A stretch of DNA of 64,000 bases from Xanthomonas sp. DAR 80977 (GTDB taxonomy: Bacteria; Pseudomonadota; Gammaproteobacteria; Xanthomonadales; Xanthomonadaceae): contig NZ_CP162487.1 in NCBI RefSeq assembly GCF_041240605.1, positions 310,001 through 374,000 on the forward strand, read 5' to 3'. The position numbers and the translations under genes were made by a program. The notes under the pieces were generated by a model. That model was given only the letters and a program-made list of their open reading frames with translations, had not been told where the DNA came from and did no database searches. Shown one piece after another: positions 16,675 to 24,665 of the stretch. Within the stretch, counting starts at the first letter, position 1; every line of letters begins with the position of its first letter.

Positions 16675-16874
16675 GTTGCGGCGGATGCGAAACGGTGGCG
16701 GCGACCCTGTAGGAAGGGCTTGGGCCCCTATGTCATCCGCAGCCGCGAGCAAGCGCGTTTCGAACGTCATGGTGTCCCAAGCCGGCCGCCCACCGGCGCC
16801 GTGCCGCGACCGATGGTCCGAGGCCCCCGGAGCCGCTCTCACAGGGAGAGCGTGCGATTGCCTGCTGGGTGCAC

Positions 16875-16900
16875 TGTAGGAGGGGCTTCAGCCCCGACAG
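16875..16900. repeat. REP-like hairpin, GGGGCTTCAGCCCC subtype
   Basis: A single short hairpin (TGTAGGAGGGGCTTCAGCCC and on) belongs to the same broad repeat family but has a GGGGC/GCCCC stem in place of GCGGC/GCCGC. Another degraded copy lies at about 16709. Confidence 0.5.
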
Positions 16901-17035
16901 AACCGCTCCGCGCCCGACTCGCGGCGCCGGAACCGCCACCCATGCCTTCCGTCACTGGTATCCCACGCGGCCACGCGCGCACTGTCGCCCTGGCATCGCC
17001 ACGATGCACTCCTGCCCGAATCCCACAGGTGCCGC

Positions 17036-17665
17036 ATGACCTCGACCGACCCGCAAGACTCCCGCCTGCACCGCGCCGCGCGCTGGACGCGCAAGGAACT
17101 GCTGCCGATCGCGGTGATGCTGCTGTTGCTGACCGCCGCGCGCTCCTCGTTCGCCAACCACTACGTGGTGCCCACCGGCTCGATGCAGCCGACCCTGCAA
17201 CCCGGCGACCGCGTCGCGGTGGACATGAGCGCCTACGGCCTGCGCGTGCCGTTCACCCTGTGGCGCGTGCTCGAGCGCGGCCGGCCGCAGCGCGGCGAGG
17301 TGGCGGTGTTCGATTCGCCGCGCGACGGCACCCGCCTGATCAAGCGCGTGGTGGCGGTGGCCGGCGACCGGGTGGACCTGCGCGACGGCCACCTGTCGAT
17401 CAACGGCCAGCCGCTGCAGCTCGGCGGCGAGGGCGACAAGGAACGCTTCGGCGAGCGCGTCGCGCAGCTGGACCTGGACGCCGGCGGCGGCCCGGACCTG
17501 TACGACGTGCGCGTGCCGCCCGGCAAGCTGCTGGTGGTCGGCGACCATCGCGGCGACAGCCTGGACGGCCGCTACTTCGGCTTCGTCGACGCCGACAGCG
17601 TCTACGGCAAGGCGCTGGCGGTGTACTACCGCCGTGGCGAAGGCCTGGAGTGGTCGCGGCTGTAA
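17036..17665 (+). CDS. lepB: Signal peptidase I
   Basis: This is a 209-residue inner-membrane signal peptidase of the Ser-Lys type, which removes signal peptides from exported proteins. One N-terminal membrane helix (about residues 20-36) is followed by the catalytic Ser49 in the PTGSMQPTL box. The general-base Lys103 lies in LIKRVVAVAGD, and the conserved GDxRxxSxDxR-like box near the C-terminus appears as GDHRGDSLDGRYFG. It is shorter than housekeeping LepB of the E. coli type and stands alone, not beside lepA or rnc, so it may be an accessory paralogue. Whether it is the only signal peptidase cannot be told from this window. Confidence 0.88.
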   Translation: MTSTDPQDSRLHRAARWTRKELLPIAVMLLLLTAARSSFANHYVVPTGSMQPTLQPGDRVAVDMSAYGLRVPFTLWRVLERGRPQRGEVAVFDSPRDGTRLIKRVVAVAGDRVDLRDGHLSINGQPLQLGGEGDKERFGERVAQLDLDAGGGPDLYDVRVPPGKLLVVGDHRGDSLDGRYFGFVDADSVYGKALAVYYRRGEGLEWSRL

Positions 17666-17795
17666 TGTGCAGGCGTGCGTGTCGGCCGCGTCCTGCGGTC
17701 GATACGCGCTAGGCCGGCACCTTGTGCCGGTGCCTGTGCCTGTGCCGGCCGTGGGCCGGCGTCGGCGTCGGTCGCGGCGTTTCTGCGTCGGCGCG

Positions 17796-18851
17796 TCAGC
17801 GCGCCGCCGCAGGCACCTCGCCCAGCGCGCGCCACCAGCGCTCGCCGGCAGCGGGCGCGGCCATGTCCACCCGTTCGCCCATGCGCGGCGTCGCCAAGGT
17901 CACCCCGGCCGCCGCGGCCAGCGCGACGATGCGCTCGAACGGCTCGTGCCAGGCGTGCAGGGCCAGGTCGAAGGTGCCGTTGTGGATCGGCAGCAGCGTG
18001 CGCCCGCCCACGTCCAGGTGCGCCTGCAGGCTCTGCTCCGGCTGCATGTGCACATGCGGCCATTGCGCGTCGTAGGCGCCGGTCTCCATCAGGGTCAGGT
18101 CGAACGGACCCAGCCGCTGGCCGATCGCCTTGAAGCCGTCGAAGTAGCCGCTGTCGCCGCTGAAGAAGATCTTCAGCGCCTGATCCTGGATCGCCCACGA
18201 GCACCACAGCGAGCGGCCGCTGTCGAACAGCCCGCGGCCGGAGAAGTGCTGCGACGGCGTCGCGGTCAGCGTCACCCCGTCCACCGTGGTCGATTGCCAC
18301 CAGTCCAGCTGCCGCACCTTGGCCGGGTCCACGCCCCAGCGCAGCAGCAGGTCGCCCACGCCCAGCGGCGTCACGAACACGCCGACACGGTCGGCCAGGC
18401 GGCGGATGGTGGCGCGGTCCAGGTGGTCGTAGTGGTTGTGCGACAGGATCACCCCGGCGATCGGCGGCAGCGCGTCCAGCGCGATCGGCGGCGCATGGAA
18501 GCGCCTGGGGCCGGCGAACGGGAACGGCGAGGCGCGCTCGGAGAACACCGGGTCGGTCAGCCACAAGCCGCTGCGCAGCTTCATCAGCACCGTGGAGTGG
18601 CCGAGCCGGAACAGGCTGTGCTCCGGCGCGGCCAGCACCTGCGCGCGGGTCAGCGGCAGCACCGGCAGCGGCAGCGAGGGCACCGTGTGCGCCGGCTTGT
18701 CGAACGCGAACTGCCACAGCAGGCGCAGGCTGGCGAAAAAGCCAAGGGCGCTGGTCGCGGTGGGCGTCGTGTTGCGGAAGCGTCCCTGGTGGTATTGCGG
18801 CGAGGCCGTGTGCGATGGCGAGCGGGGGATCTGGCAGGCGGAAGCGACCAT
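17796..18851 (-). CDS. Metallo-beta-lactamase-fold hydrolase (NAPE-PLD-like/RomA type)
   Basis: This 351-residue protein has the metal-binding HxHxDH motif as H138-N-H140-Y-D142-H143 and a later GDSGY block that supplies another ligand Asp. The arrangement matches the MBL-fold group that includes N-acyl-phosphatidylethanolamine phospholipase D and bacterial RomA-like proteins, so a lipid-like substrate is plausible but unproven. I chose the ATG at 18851. The longer frame to 18965 would run through the operator and promoter of the divergent tetR gene. The shared region with two palindromic sites predicts control by that TetR protein. Confidence 0.82.
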   Translation of the reverse strand: MVASACQIPRSPSHTASPQYHQGRFRNTTPTATSALGFFASLRLLWQFAFDKPAHTVPSLPLPVLPLTRAQVLAAPEHSLFRLGHSTVLMKLRSGLWLTDPVFSERASPFPFAGPRRFHAPPIALDALPPIAGVILSHNHYDHLDRATIRRLADRVGVFVTPLGVGDLLLRWGVDPAKVRQLDWWQSTTVDGVTLTATPSQHFSGRGLFDSGRSLWCSWAIQDQALKIFFSGDSGYFDGFKAIGQRLGPFDLTLMETGAYDAQWPHVHMQPEQSLQAHLDVGGRTLLPIHNGTFDLALHAWHEPFERIVALAAAAGVTLATPRMGERVDMAAPAAGERWWRALGEVPAAAR

Positions 18852-18908
18852 GGAGGCAGTCCAGCGGGAGGGGAAGGGCAGCACCGGCGGGCGCCGGCAA
18901 GAAATTAC

Positions 18909-18923
18909 ACTACACAGTGTAGT
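18909..18923. promoter_or_regulatory. Palindromic operator between the hydrolase and tetR genes
   Basis: ACTACAC-A-GTGTAGT is a perfect 7-1-7 palindrome in the 114-base divergent promoter region. A second imperfect inverted repeat (GTAAACC/GGTGTAAA, 18939-18957) lies next to it with a related TACAC half-site, nine bases before the tetR start. These are likely binding sites of the adjacent TetR regulator. Confidence 0.6.
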
Positions 18924-18965
18924 TTCCTTGCGGGAAAAGTAAACCGCCCGGTGTAAAATGTCCAC

Positions 18966-19604
18966 ATGTCCAGTTCATCCGCCCCCGCGCCGGCCCCGGT
19001 GCGCCTGACCGAGCGCAAGCGCCAGGCGATCCTGGAGGCGGCGATCGCCGAGTTCCGCAGCCAGGGCTTCGAGGCCACCAGCATGGACCGCGTCGCCGCC
19101 AGCGCCGGCGTGTCCAAGCGCACCGTCTACAACCACTTCCCGAGCAAGGACGCGCTGTTCGCCGAGATCCTGCGCCGGCTGTGGCAGCGCAGCGCGGAGC
19201 TGCTCGGCGTGCCGTACCGCCCCGACCGGCCGCTGCGCGAGCAGCTGTTGCAGCTGCTGCAGCAGAAGCTGCGGCTGCTCGACGACCCGGCCTTCATCGA
19301 CCTGTCGCGCGTGGCCATCGCCGAAGGCATCCACTCGCCCGCGCGCGCCCGCGAACTGATCGCGCAACTGGGCAGCAAGGAAGAGGGCACCATCGTCTGG
19401 ATCCGCGCGGCCGTGGACGACGGCCGCCTGCAGCCGCTGGATCCGGCGTTCGCCGCGCAGCAACTGGAAGCGCTGGTCAAGGGCTTCGCGTTCTGGCCGC
19501 AGATCGCCATGGGCCAGCCGGCGCTGAGCGCCGCGCAGCAGGCGCAGGTGGCGGAATCGGCGGTGGAGATGTTCTTGCGGCATTACGCGCGCGATCGGAC
19601 CTAG
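18966..19604 (+). CDS. TetR/AcrR-family transcriptional regulator
   Basis: This is a 212-residue repressor. The N-terminal DNA-binding domain has the typical TSMDRVAASAGVSKRTVYNH helix-turn-helix (about residues 38-57). The C-terminal helical ligand domain ends in FLRHYAR and resembles the AefR-like TetR group. It is divergent from the MBL-fold hydrolase gene, with overlapping control sites in between. It therefore probably represses both genes and responds to a hydrophobic compound or the hydrolase's substrate. The ATG at 18966 is the first in frame and lies close to the AT-rich GTGTAAAATG sequence. Confidence 0.85.
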   Translation: MSSSSAPAPAPVRLTERKRQAILEAAIAEFRSQGFEATSMDRVAASAGVSKRTVYNHFPSKDALFAEILRRLWQRSAELLGVPYRPDRPLREQLLQLLQQKLRLLDDPAFIDLSRVAIAEGIHSPARARELIAQLGSKEEGTIVWIRAAVDDGRLQPLDPAFAAQQLEALVKGFAFWPQIAMGQPALSAAQQAQVAESAVEMFLRHYARDRT

Positions 19605-19813
19605 CTCTGCCGACCTTGAAATGCCCCACGGAATGGACATGCGCGTTGGTCGCATAATCGGCGAAGCGTCCTGCGCTTGCGGCCGCTGAGCGAATGGGTT
19701 GCAAGTGTCCTTGCTTGCCGGCGCCGTTGCGGCCCAGTAGAGAAGATGCAGCCAAAAAAGCGAGGCGGATCGTCTCCTTCGCGCACAATCAAACTTTCAA
19801 CAGCGCCAGTGCC

Positions 19814-20524
19814 ATGAAATACACGGAGTCGCAAATCATCGGAGATCTCGGCGAGATAGCCGTCTCCAGGGCATTCATCAAGTACTTCCGATGGCCGTGC
19901 CGGCGTCAATCCGTCGATCTCGGAATCGATGCCGAAATCGAGATCACCGACGGCGAACTCAATTCTACCGGCAAGGTGGTCAAGGTTCAGGTCAAGGCCA
20001 CGATGAAACCTTTTGAGGATGGGATAAATGTCATTAATCTTGAAAGTCTGCATATAGACTATTGGAAGAGCTTCTCCGTGCCCGTTCTGCTATGCGCGGT
20101 GAGTTTGGCGACGGATGAGATTCTCTGGAGGGTGATCGAGTCGGATGGGGACTACTCCACGGGGAAGGGCGCCAAGGTCGAGTTCGATCGGGTCAAAGAT
20201 GCGCTGTCGCCAAATTCTCGCAATGCGATCGAGAGGATTGCAGTCGAAGGATCCGATCTGGTCATGCAGATACTGGGAATGGTCGAGCGTTCGATCGGTC
20301 CGATGCTCGGCAATGCGGGAAGCCCTTCGGTATCGATAGAGAACAGCGCGCAAGTCGAGCAGCACGAACTGAATCGCAGGATCCTGGATGTCGCGTATCA
20401 GCTTGTGCGTCTAACTCCGAACCGTCCTCACGGGGCGGCCGAAGCGCGGTTGCAACACCTGGAGCGATCTTGGAACGCGATTGATTTGGAGATGGACAGA
20501 GAGAACAAGGAACGGTTCTACTGA
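19814..20524 (+). CDS. DUF4365-domain protein (predicted restriction-endonuclease-like fold)
   Basis: This 236-residue protein matches DUF4365 through GDLGE (10-14), the V-D-L-G-I-D-A-E-I-E block (D35, D39) and VKVQVKAT (57-63). D39 and Q59-V-K61 resemble a PD-(D/E/Q)xK nuclease core. Such domains occur in standalone proteins and in defence-associated genes, and the target is unknown. The start at 19814 (MKYTES) is preferred because the longer frame adds residues with no similarity. The gene is noticeably less GC-rich than its neighbours and uses A/T-ending codons, with short noncoding gaps of about 200 bases on both sides. This points to horizontal transfer as a single-gene insertion. Confidence 0.75.
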   Translation: MKYTESQIIGDLGEIAVSRAFIKYFRWPCRRQSVDLGIDAEIEITDGELNSTGKVVKVQVKATMKPFEDGINVINLESLHIDYWKSFSVPVLLCAVSLATDEILWRVIESDGDYSTGKGAKVEFDRVKDALSPNSRNAIERIAVEGSDLVMQILGMVERSIGPMLGNAGSPSVSIENSAQVEQHELNRRILDVAYQLVRLTPNRPHGAAEARLQHLERSWNAIDLEMDRENKERFY

Positions 20525-20732
20525 GCTTTGCTTGCCAGACAAAACCGTCCCGGTGACGCCCTCCCGCGCGTCGCCACTGCCATGGGCATCCATTCCCGAG
20601 CGGACCAGCGATGTAACAGCGCAGCTGGTCAGTACGTGCGTGCGCATGCAGGGTTGGATTCGTGGCCTTGTCGCCTTGGTGTCGAGCAGCCGGCGCTGAC
20701 TGCCCTTCGGCAGCGGAAGCCGGCCGCCGGCC

Positions 20733-21083
20733 TCACCCCTCCGACCACACCGCCAGCTCATAACCGTCGAGGTCGGCGAAATGGAAGCGGCGGCCGCCGG
20801 GGAATGCGAAGACCGGGCGGACGATGCGGCCGCCGGCGGCCTCGATGCGCGCCTGGGTGTCGGCCAGGTCGTTGGAGTACAGCACCACCAGCGCGCCGCC
20901 GGGCTGGGCGGTGCCGTGGAAGAAGCCGCCGGTCAGGCGGCCGTCGCGGAATTCGCAGTAGTCCGGGCCGTAGTCCTGGAAGGTCCAGTCGAAGGCCCGG
21001 CCGTAGAAGTCCTTGGCCGCGGCGATCGAGGCGACGGCGAATTCCAGGTAGTCGATGCGGTGCTGCTGGTCGGCGCGGCTCAT
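20733..21083 (-). CDS. VOC-family (glyoxalase/bleomycin-resistance-like) protein
   Basis: This 116-residue protein has the paired beta-alpha-beta-beta-beta modules of the vicinal-oxygen-chelate fold: IDYLEFAVASIAAAKDFYGRAF at the start and FPGGRRFHFADLDGYELAVW at the end. Members include glyoxalases and antibiotic-binding proteins, but the specific substrate cannot be inferred. It is read in the same direction as the AraC-type gene upstream, 70 bases away, and the two may share a transcript. AraC-VOC pairs are common in this family of regulators. Confidence 0.8.
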   Translation of the reverse strand: MSRADQQHRIDYLEFAVASIAAAKDFYGRAFDWTFQDYGPDYCEFRDGRLTGGFFHGTAQPGGALVVLYSNDLADTQARIEAAGGRIVRPVFAFPGGRRFHFADLDGYELAVWSEG

Positions 21084-21153
21084 GGCGGGCTCCGTGAAAA
21101 GGGCGGCCAGTATCCATCGCCGCGGCGTTGCCGGCTTGGCGAAAACGGCCAGC

Positions 21154-21903
21154 TCAGCGCGCGTGCCGGCGCACCAGCTCGCGCGGGCTGAGGCCGGTCA
21201 GCTGGCGGCTGTCGCGAACCAGATGCGGGGCGTCGCCGTAGCCGGCCTCCAGCGCCGCCGCGGTCAGCGTGGCGTGGCCGGAGACGATGCGCAGGAAGCG
21301 CTGCAGGCGCAGGATGCGCTCCAGGGTCTTGGCGCCGTAGCCGAACGCGTCCTGGCAGCGGCGCCGCAGCGAGCGTTCGCTGATGCCCAGGTTGCGGGTC
21401 AGTTCGGCCATGCGCGGTGCGCCGTCCTCGGCCAGCTGTGCGAACACCCACGCCATCGGCAGGTCCGCCTCGAGCGGGCGGCTGGCGCACAGCGCCTGCA
21501 GCAGCGGCAGCGGTGCGGCGCCGTCCTCGAGCCGGGTCTGCCAGTCGCGGCCGCGGCCGCCCCACAAGGCGTCCAGTGCGACGCGCTGGTCGGCGATGGC
21601 ATGCAGCGGCACGCCGAGCAGGCGCTCGCCGGCACCGGCGGCCAGGCGCACGCCGCTCAGCACGCTGCCCGGGGCCAGTGCCGCGCTGCTGGCGCGGCGG
21701 TCCGGCCCGGCCACGAACAACCTGCGTCCGTCCCAGATCAGGTCCACGCAGCCATCGGGCAGCACCTGCGTCGGCTGCGGATCGGCATCGCCCTGGCGGA
21801 AGCGCCAGCTGCAGCGCAGGCGATCGCGCAAGGCCGGCGGTGCGTCGAGTTCGGCGTAGCGGGAGGATGTGGGCAAGGCGCTCATCGGCAGGTGTGCGTG
21901 CAT
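21154..21903 (-). CDS. AraC-family transcriptional regulator
   Basis: This is a regulator of about 249 residues with a C-terminal AraC DNA-binding domain. The first helix-turn-helix includes MAELTRNLGISERSLRRRC and the second includes TAAALEAGYGDAPHLVRD. The final LTGLSPRELVRRH is the usual family end. The N-terminal part (VLPDGCVDLIWDGRRLFVAGP) matches the DUF6597-type sensor module found in regulators of this kind. The start is uncertain: ATGs at 21903 and 21885 are both possible, and no clear ribosome site decides. The VOC gene downstream is the obvious candidate target. Confidence 0.8.
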   Translation of the reverse strand: MHAHLPMSALPTSSRYAELDAPPALRDRLRCSWRFRQGDADPQPTQVLPDGCVDLIWDGRRLFVAGPDRRASSAALAPGSVLSGVRLAAGAGERLLGVPLHAIADQRVALDALWGGRGRDWQTRLEDGAAPLPLLQALCASRPLEADLPMAWVFAQLAEDGAPRMAELTRNLGISERSLRRRCQDAFGYGAKTLERILRLQRFLRIVSGHATLTAAALEAGYGDAPHLVRDSRQLTGLSPRELVRRHAR

Positions 21904-22041
21904 GGCCGGCAGCGGCGTGCGCGACCGGCCGGTCCGGCGTGCGTTCGCCAACTGCTCGAGGGAAGTGTGTTGCGCGCCGCGAATGCATAGCGGGCGACGC
22001 CACCGGCGCGGTCCAGCCGTTCGCCCGGCACGGCTCCGCGC

Positions 22042-23304
22042 TCAGCGACTGGACCGGCCCGCGCCCAGCCCGGCGCTGCCGGCGGCATGCCGTTCGCGAT
22101 GGAACCAGGCCACCATCGGCGAGGCCATGAAGGTGGTCACCAGGGTCATGCCGAACAGCAGGGTGAACAGGTCCGGGCCGATCACGCCGCTGTCCAGGCC
22201 GATCTTGATCACCACCAGTTCCATCAGGCCGCGTGCGTTCATCAGCGAGCCCACGGTCAGGCTGTCGCGCCAGTCGTGGCCGCTCAGGCGCGCGCCCAGC
22301 GTGCAGCCGACCAGCTTGCCGACCACCGCCACGCCGATCACCAGCACGAAGCCGGCGATGCCCGCGCCGGCGAATGCGCTGGGGCTGGTGGCCTGGCCGG
22401 CGACCGCGAACAGCACCGGCATCAGCAGGGTGATCGCCAGCGGCTCGATGCGTCCGGCCAGATGTTCCAGCAGGCGGTCCTCGCGCGGCAGGCAGATGCC
22501 GAACAGGAACGCGCCGAAGATGGCGTGCAGGCCGATCCATTCGGCCGCGGCCGCGCAGGCCAGCAAGCCGATCAGCACCCAGACCAGGGCGGTCGGGGCA
22601 TAGCGGCCATCGCTCGCGCGTGGCTTCAGCAGGCGCGCGAACGCGGGGCGCAGCACGCCGAACACCACGGCGATCAGGACCAGCGCGCCGACCGCGGTGA
22701 AGCCGACGCCGCCATGCGCGTTGCCGCCGGTCAGGGTCAGCACGACCGCCAGGAAGATCCACACCGTCGCATCGTCGATCACCGCCGCGCCAAGCGCCAG
22801 CCGCCCGGCGGGGGTGCGGGTCATGTTGCGGTCCTTGAGGATGCGCGCCAGCACCGGGAACGCGGTGACCGACATCGCCGCGGCGATGAACAGGGCGAAC
22901 GGCCAGAAGCCGATGCCGTGCGGCGCGAAGCGCGGGAACAGCCAGTACGACGCCGCCAGGCCGAGCAGCAAGGGCAGCGCGATGCCGGACAGGCCGACCG
23001 TCGTCGACGAACGCACCTGCGCCTTGGTGCCTTCCGGCGCACGCAGCTCCACGCCCACGATGAACATGAAGAGCACCACGCCGATATTGGCCAGCCCGGA
23101 CAGCGGCGGCAGGCTCGCGCGGGCGAACAGGGCGCCATGCAGCTCCGGCAGCCACGCGCCGAACGCGATCGGCCCCAGCAACAGCCCGGCGGCCATCTCG
23201 CCGATCACCGGCGACTGGCCGACGCGTTGCAGCAGCATGCCGCACAGGCGCGCCGCGACCAGGATCACCGCCAACTGCACCAGCAACAGCGTGGTTGGAT
23301 TCAT
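22042..23304 (-). CDS. CPA2-family cation:proton antiporter (Kef/NapA-like)
   Basis: This is a 420-residue inner-membrane protein with about 12 hydrophobic helices and the family sequences VIGEMAAGLLLGP (near residue 45), AMSVTAFPVLARIL (about 155) and the double-Asp ALGAAVIDDATVWI, which forms the ion-binding site. It should exchange Na+ or K+ for protons. The C-terminal RCK/TrkA-N domain of KefB/KefC is absent, so it resembles short NapA or CPA2 forms. The ATG at 23304 (MNPTTLL) begins the first helix. The frame extends further but has no membrane or leader sequence there. Confidence 0.85.
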   Translation of the reverse strand: MNPTTLLLVQLAVILVAARLCGMLLQRVGQSPVIGEMAAGLLLGPIAFGAWLPELHGALFARASLPPLSGLANIGVVLFMFIVGVELRAPEGTKAQVRSSTTVGLSGIALPLLLGLAASYWLFPRFAPHGIGFWPFALFIAAAMSVTAFPVLARILKDRNMTRTPAGRLALGAAVIDDATVWIFLAVVLTLTGGNAHGGVGFTAVGALVLIAVVFGVLRPAFARLLKPRASDGRYAPTALVWVLIGLLACAAAAEWIGLHAIFGAFLFGICLPREDRLLEHLAGRIEPLAITLLMPVLFAVAGQATSPSAFAGAGIAGFVLVIGVAVVGKLVGCTLGARLSGHDWRDSLTVGSLMNARGLMELVVIKIGLDSGVIGPDLFTLLFGMTLVTTFMASPMVAWFHRERHAAGSAGLGAGRSSR

Positions 23305-23588
23305 TGCCTCAGCCCTTCCGTTGGATCGAATCGGCATGGTCCGGCGAGCCGGCCTGCGTGTGCGCGGTCGCCAGTCCCGTCCCCCGACTGCCGGCCCGCC
23401 GAGCCCATCGACGGGCGTCGCTGGCCGTGGCGTGCGGCTAGTCTATGCCGGCCGGGCGAGTGCGTCAGCAGGGCCAGCGGCGACCGCCGGCCCGCCCATC
23501 CAGAGGCCTTGCCCGCAGCGTTCGGCATCGCGCGCAACCGCGCGTCGCGTCTGTTCACGCCCGCAGGTGGTGCGACGCCGAACCCGGA

Positions 23589-24557
23589 TCAACGCTCCGA
23601 CGGTCCGCTCTCGTCGTAGCCGCGCGGGGTGAACAGGTCCGGCTGGATCAGTTCGATGAAGGCGCGCGCCTGCGGCGACAGGTACTTGCCCTTGCGCACC
23701 ACCACGCCGTAGCTGCGCGATGGGAAGTAGTCGCTCAGCGCGCGCGTGGCCAGCTTGCCGCGGTCGGCCTCGGTGACGCAGATCGAGCTGACGATGGAGA
23801 TGCCCATGCCCATCGCCACGTATTGCTTGATCACCTCCCAGCCGCCCACTTCCAGCGCCACCGTGTACGGCACCCGCGCCTGCTGGAACACCAGGTCGAC
23901 CAGGCGGTAGGTCACCTGGCGCTTGGGCGGCAGGATCAGCGGGTACGGCGACAGGTCGTCCAGGGTGAGCTTGGGCTTGTTCGCCAGCGGGTGGTCGCGC
24001 GGGGCGATCAGCAGTTGCTCGAAGCGGTACACCGGCGCATAGCTGAGGTCGGCCGGCACGTCGAGCATCGAACCCACCGCCAGGTCCACCGCGTCCTCGC
24101 GCAGCAGCTCGGTGCCGTCGGCGCTGATGGCGTTGTGCAGGGTCAGGCGCACCTCCGGATGGCGGGCGCGGAAGTTCTCCACGATCTTCGGCAGCAGGTA
24201 CAGGATGGTGGAGCTGTTGGCGGCGATGTTCAGTTCGCCCGCATCCAGTCCGCGCGCCTTCTCGCGGAAATCGGCTTCCAGCCGGTCCAGGCTTTCCACC
24301 AGCGGCTGCGCCATCTCGTACAGCAGCTGGCCCTCGCGGCTGGGGATCAGGCGGCGCCCGCTGCGCTCCAGCAGCACCACGCCCAATTCGCGCTCCAGCG
24401 CCTGCAACTGCAGGGTCACCGCCGGCTGGCTGACGAACAGCGCCTCGGCGGCCCGTGAGACCGAGCCCAGGCGCACCGTCTGGCAGAACGCGCGCAGCGG
24501 CTTCAGCCGGTCGGATTTGTAGGGAAAACGCGGGGTTGCGGAGCCGCGCGTGGCCAT
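23589..24557 (-). CDS. LysR-family regulator (CysB-like), probable regulator of aceB-aceA
   Basis: This is a 322-residue LysR-type regulator. The winged helix-turn-helix is readable ([20 protein letters not shown], about residues 32-51), followed by the linker helix and a periplasmic-binding-protein-like effector domain. It is divergent from malate synthase with 108 bases between the starts. A perfect T-N11-A palindrome lies 13 bases upstream of its start. This arrangement is typical of a LysR regulator that controls the neighbouring operon and itself. The effector is unknown; glyoxylate-shunt intermediates or acetate signals are plausible. Confidence 0.85.
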   Translation of the reverse strand: MATRGSATPRFPYKSDRLKPLRAFCQTVRLGSVSRAAEALFVSQPAVTLQLQALERELGVVLLERSGRRLIPSREGQLLYEMAQPLVESLDRLEADFREKARGLDAGELNIAANSSTILYLLPKIVENFRARHPEVRLTLHNAISADGTELLREDAVDLAVGSMLDVPADLSYAPVYRFEQLLIAPRDHPLANKPKLTLDDLSPYPLILPPKRQVTYRLVDLVFQQARVPYTVALEVGGWEVIKQYVAMGMGISIVSSICVTEADRGKLATRALSDYFPSRSYGVVVRKGKYLSPQARAFIELIQPDLFTPRGYDESGPSER

Positions 24558-24569
24558 GGCGTGACAACT

Positions 24570-24584
24570 ATAAGGTGTGCTTAT
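24570..24584. promoter_or_regulatory. Candidate LysR binding site (T-N11-A) upstream of aceB
   Basis: ATAAG-GTGTG-CTTAT is a perfect interrupted palindrome of the T-N11-A form used by LysR regulators. It lies in an AT-rich patch between the divergent LysR gene and aceB, and the palindrome AATGCATT at 24587-24594 is directly beside it. Confidence 0.6.
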
Positions 24585-24665
24585 TTAATGCATTGATAAA
24601 ACTGTATTGTCAAATACTTGCGTCGGCAGCACGGTGGCCTCCCGGAAACATCGAGGAACCCCACC

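Larger units (their letters stand above)
16614..17035. other. Intergenic region between dcp and lepB
   Basis: These 422 bases hold the dcp terminator and then two degenerate copies of the GTAGGAGGGGCTTCAGCCCC repeat subtype (near 16707 and at 16875-16900). I see no gene. The last 100 bases should contain the lepB promoter, but I cannot place its boxes. Confidence 0.5.

Noticed and set aside
16875..16900. Rho-independent terminator
   Set aside because: The hairpin lacks a T-run and belongs to the dispersed repeat family. The real dcp terminator is at 16642-16674.
19700..19790. Walker A-like LLGRNGAGK on the leftward strand before the DUF4365 gene
   Set aside because: The match is one short motif without the rest of an ABC ATPase in any frame nearby. 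A decayed fragment is possible but unsupported.
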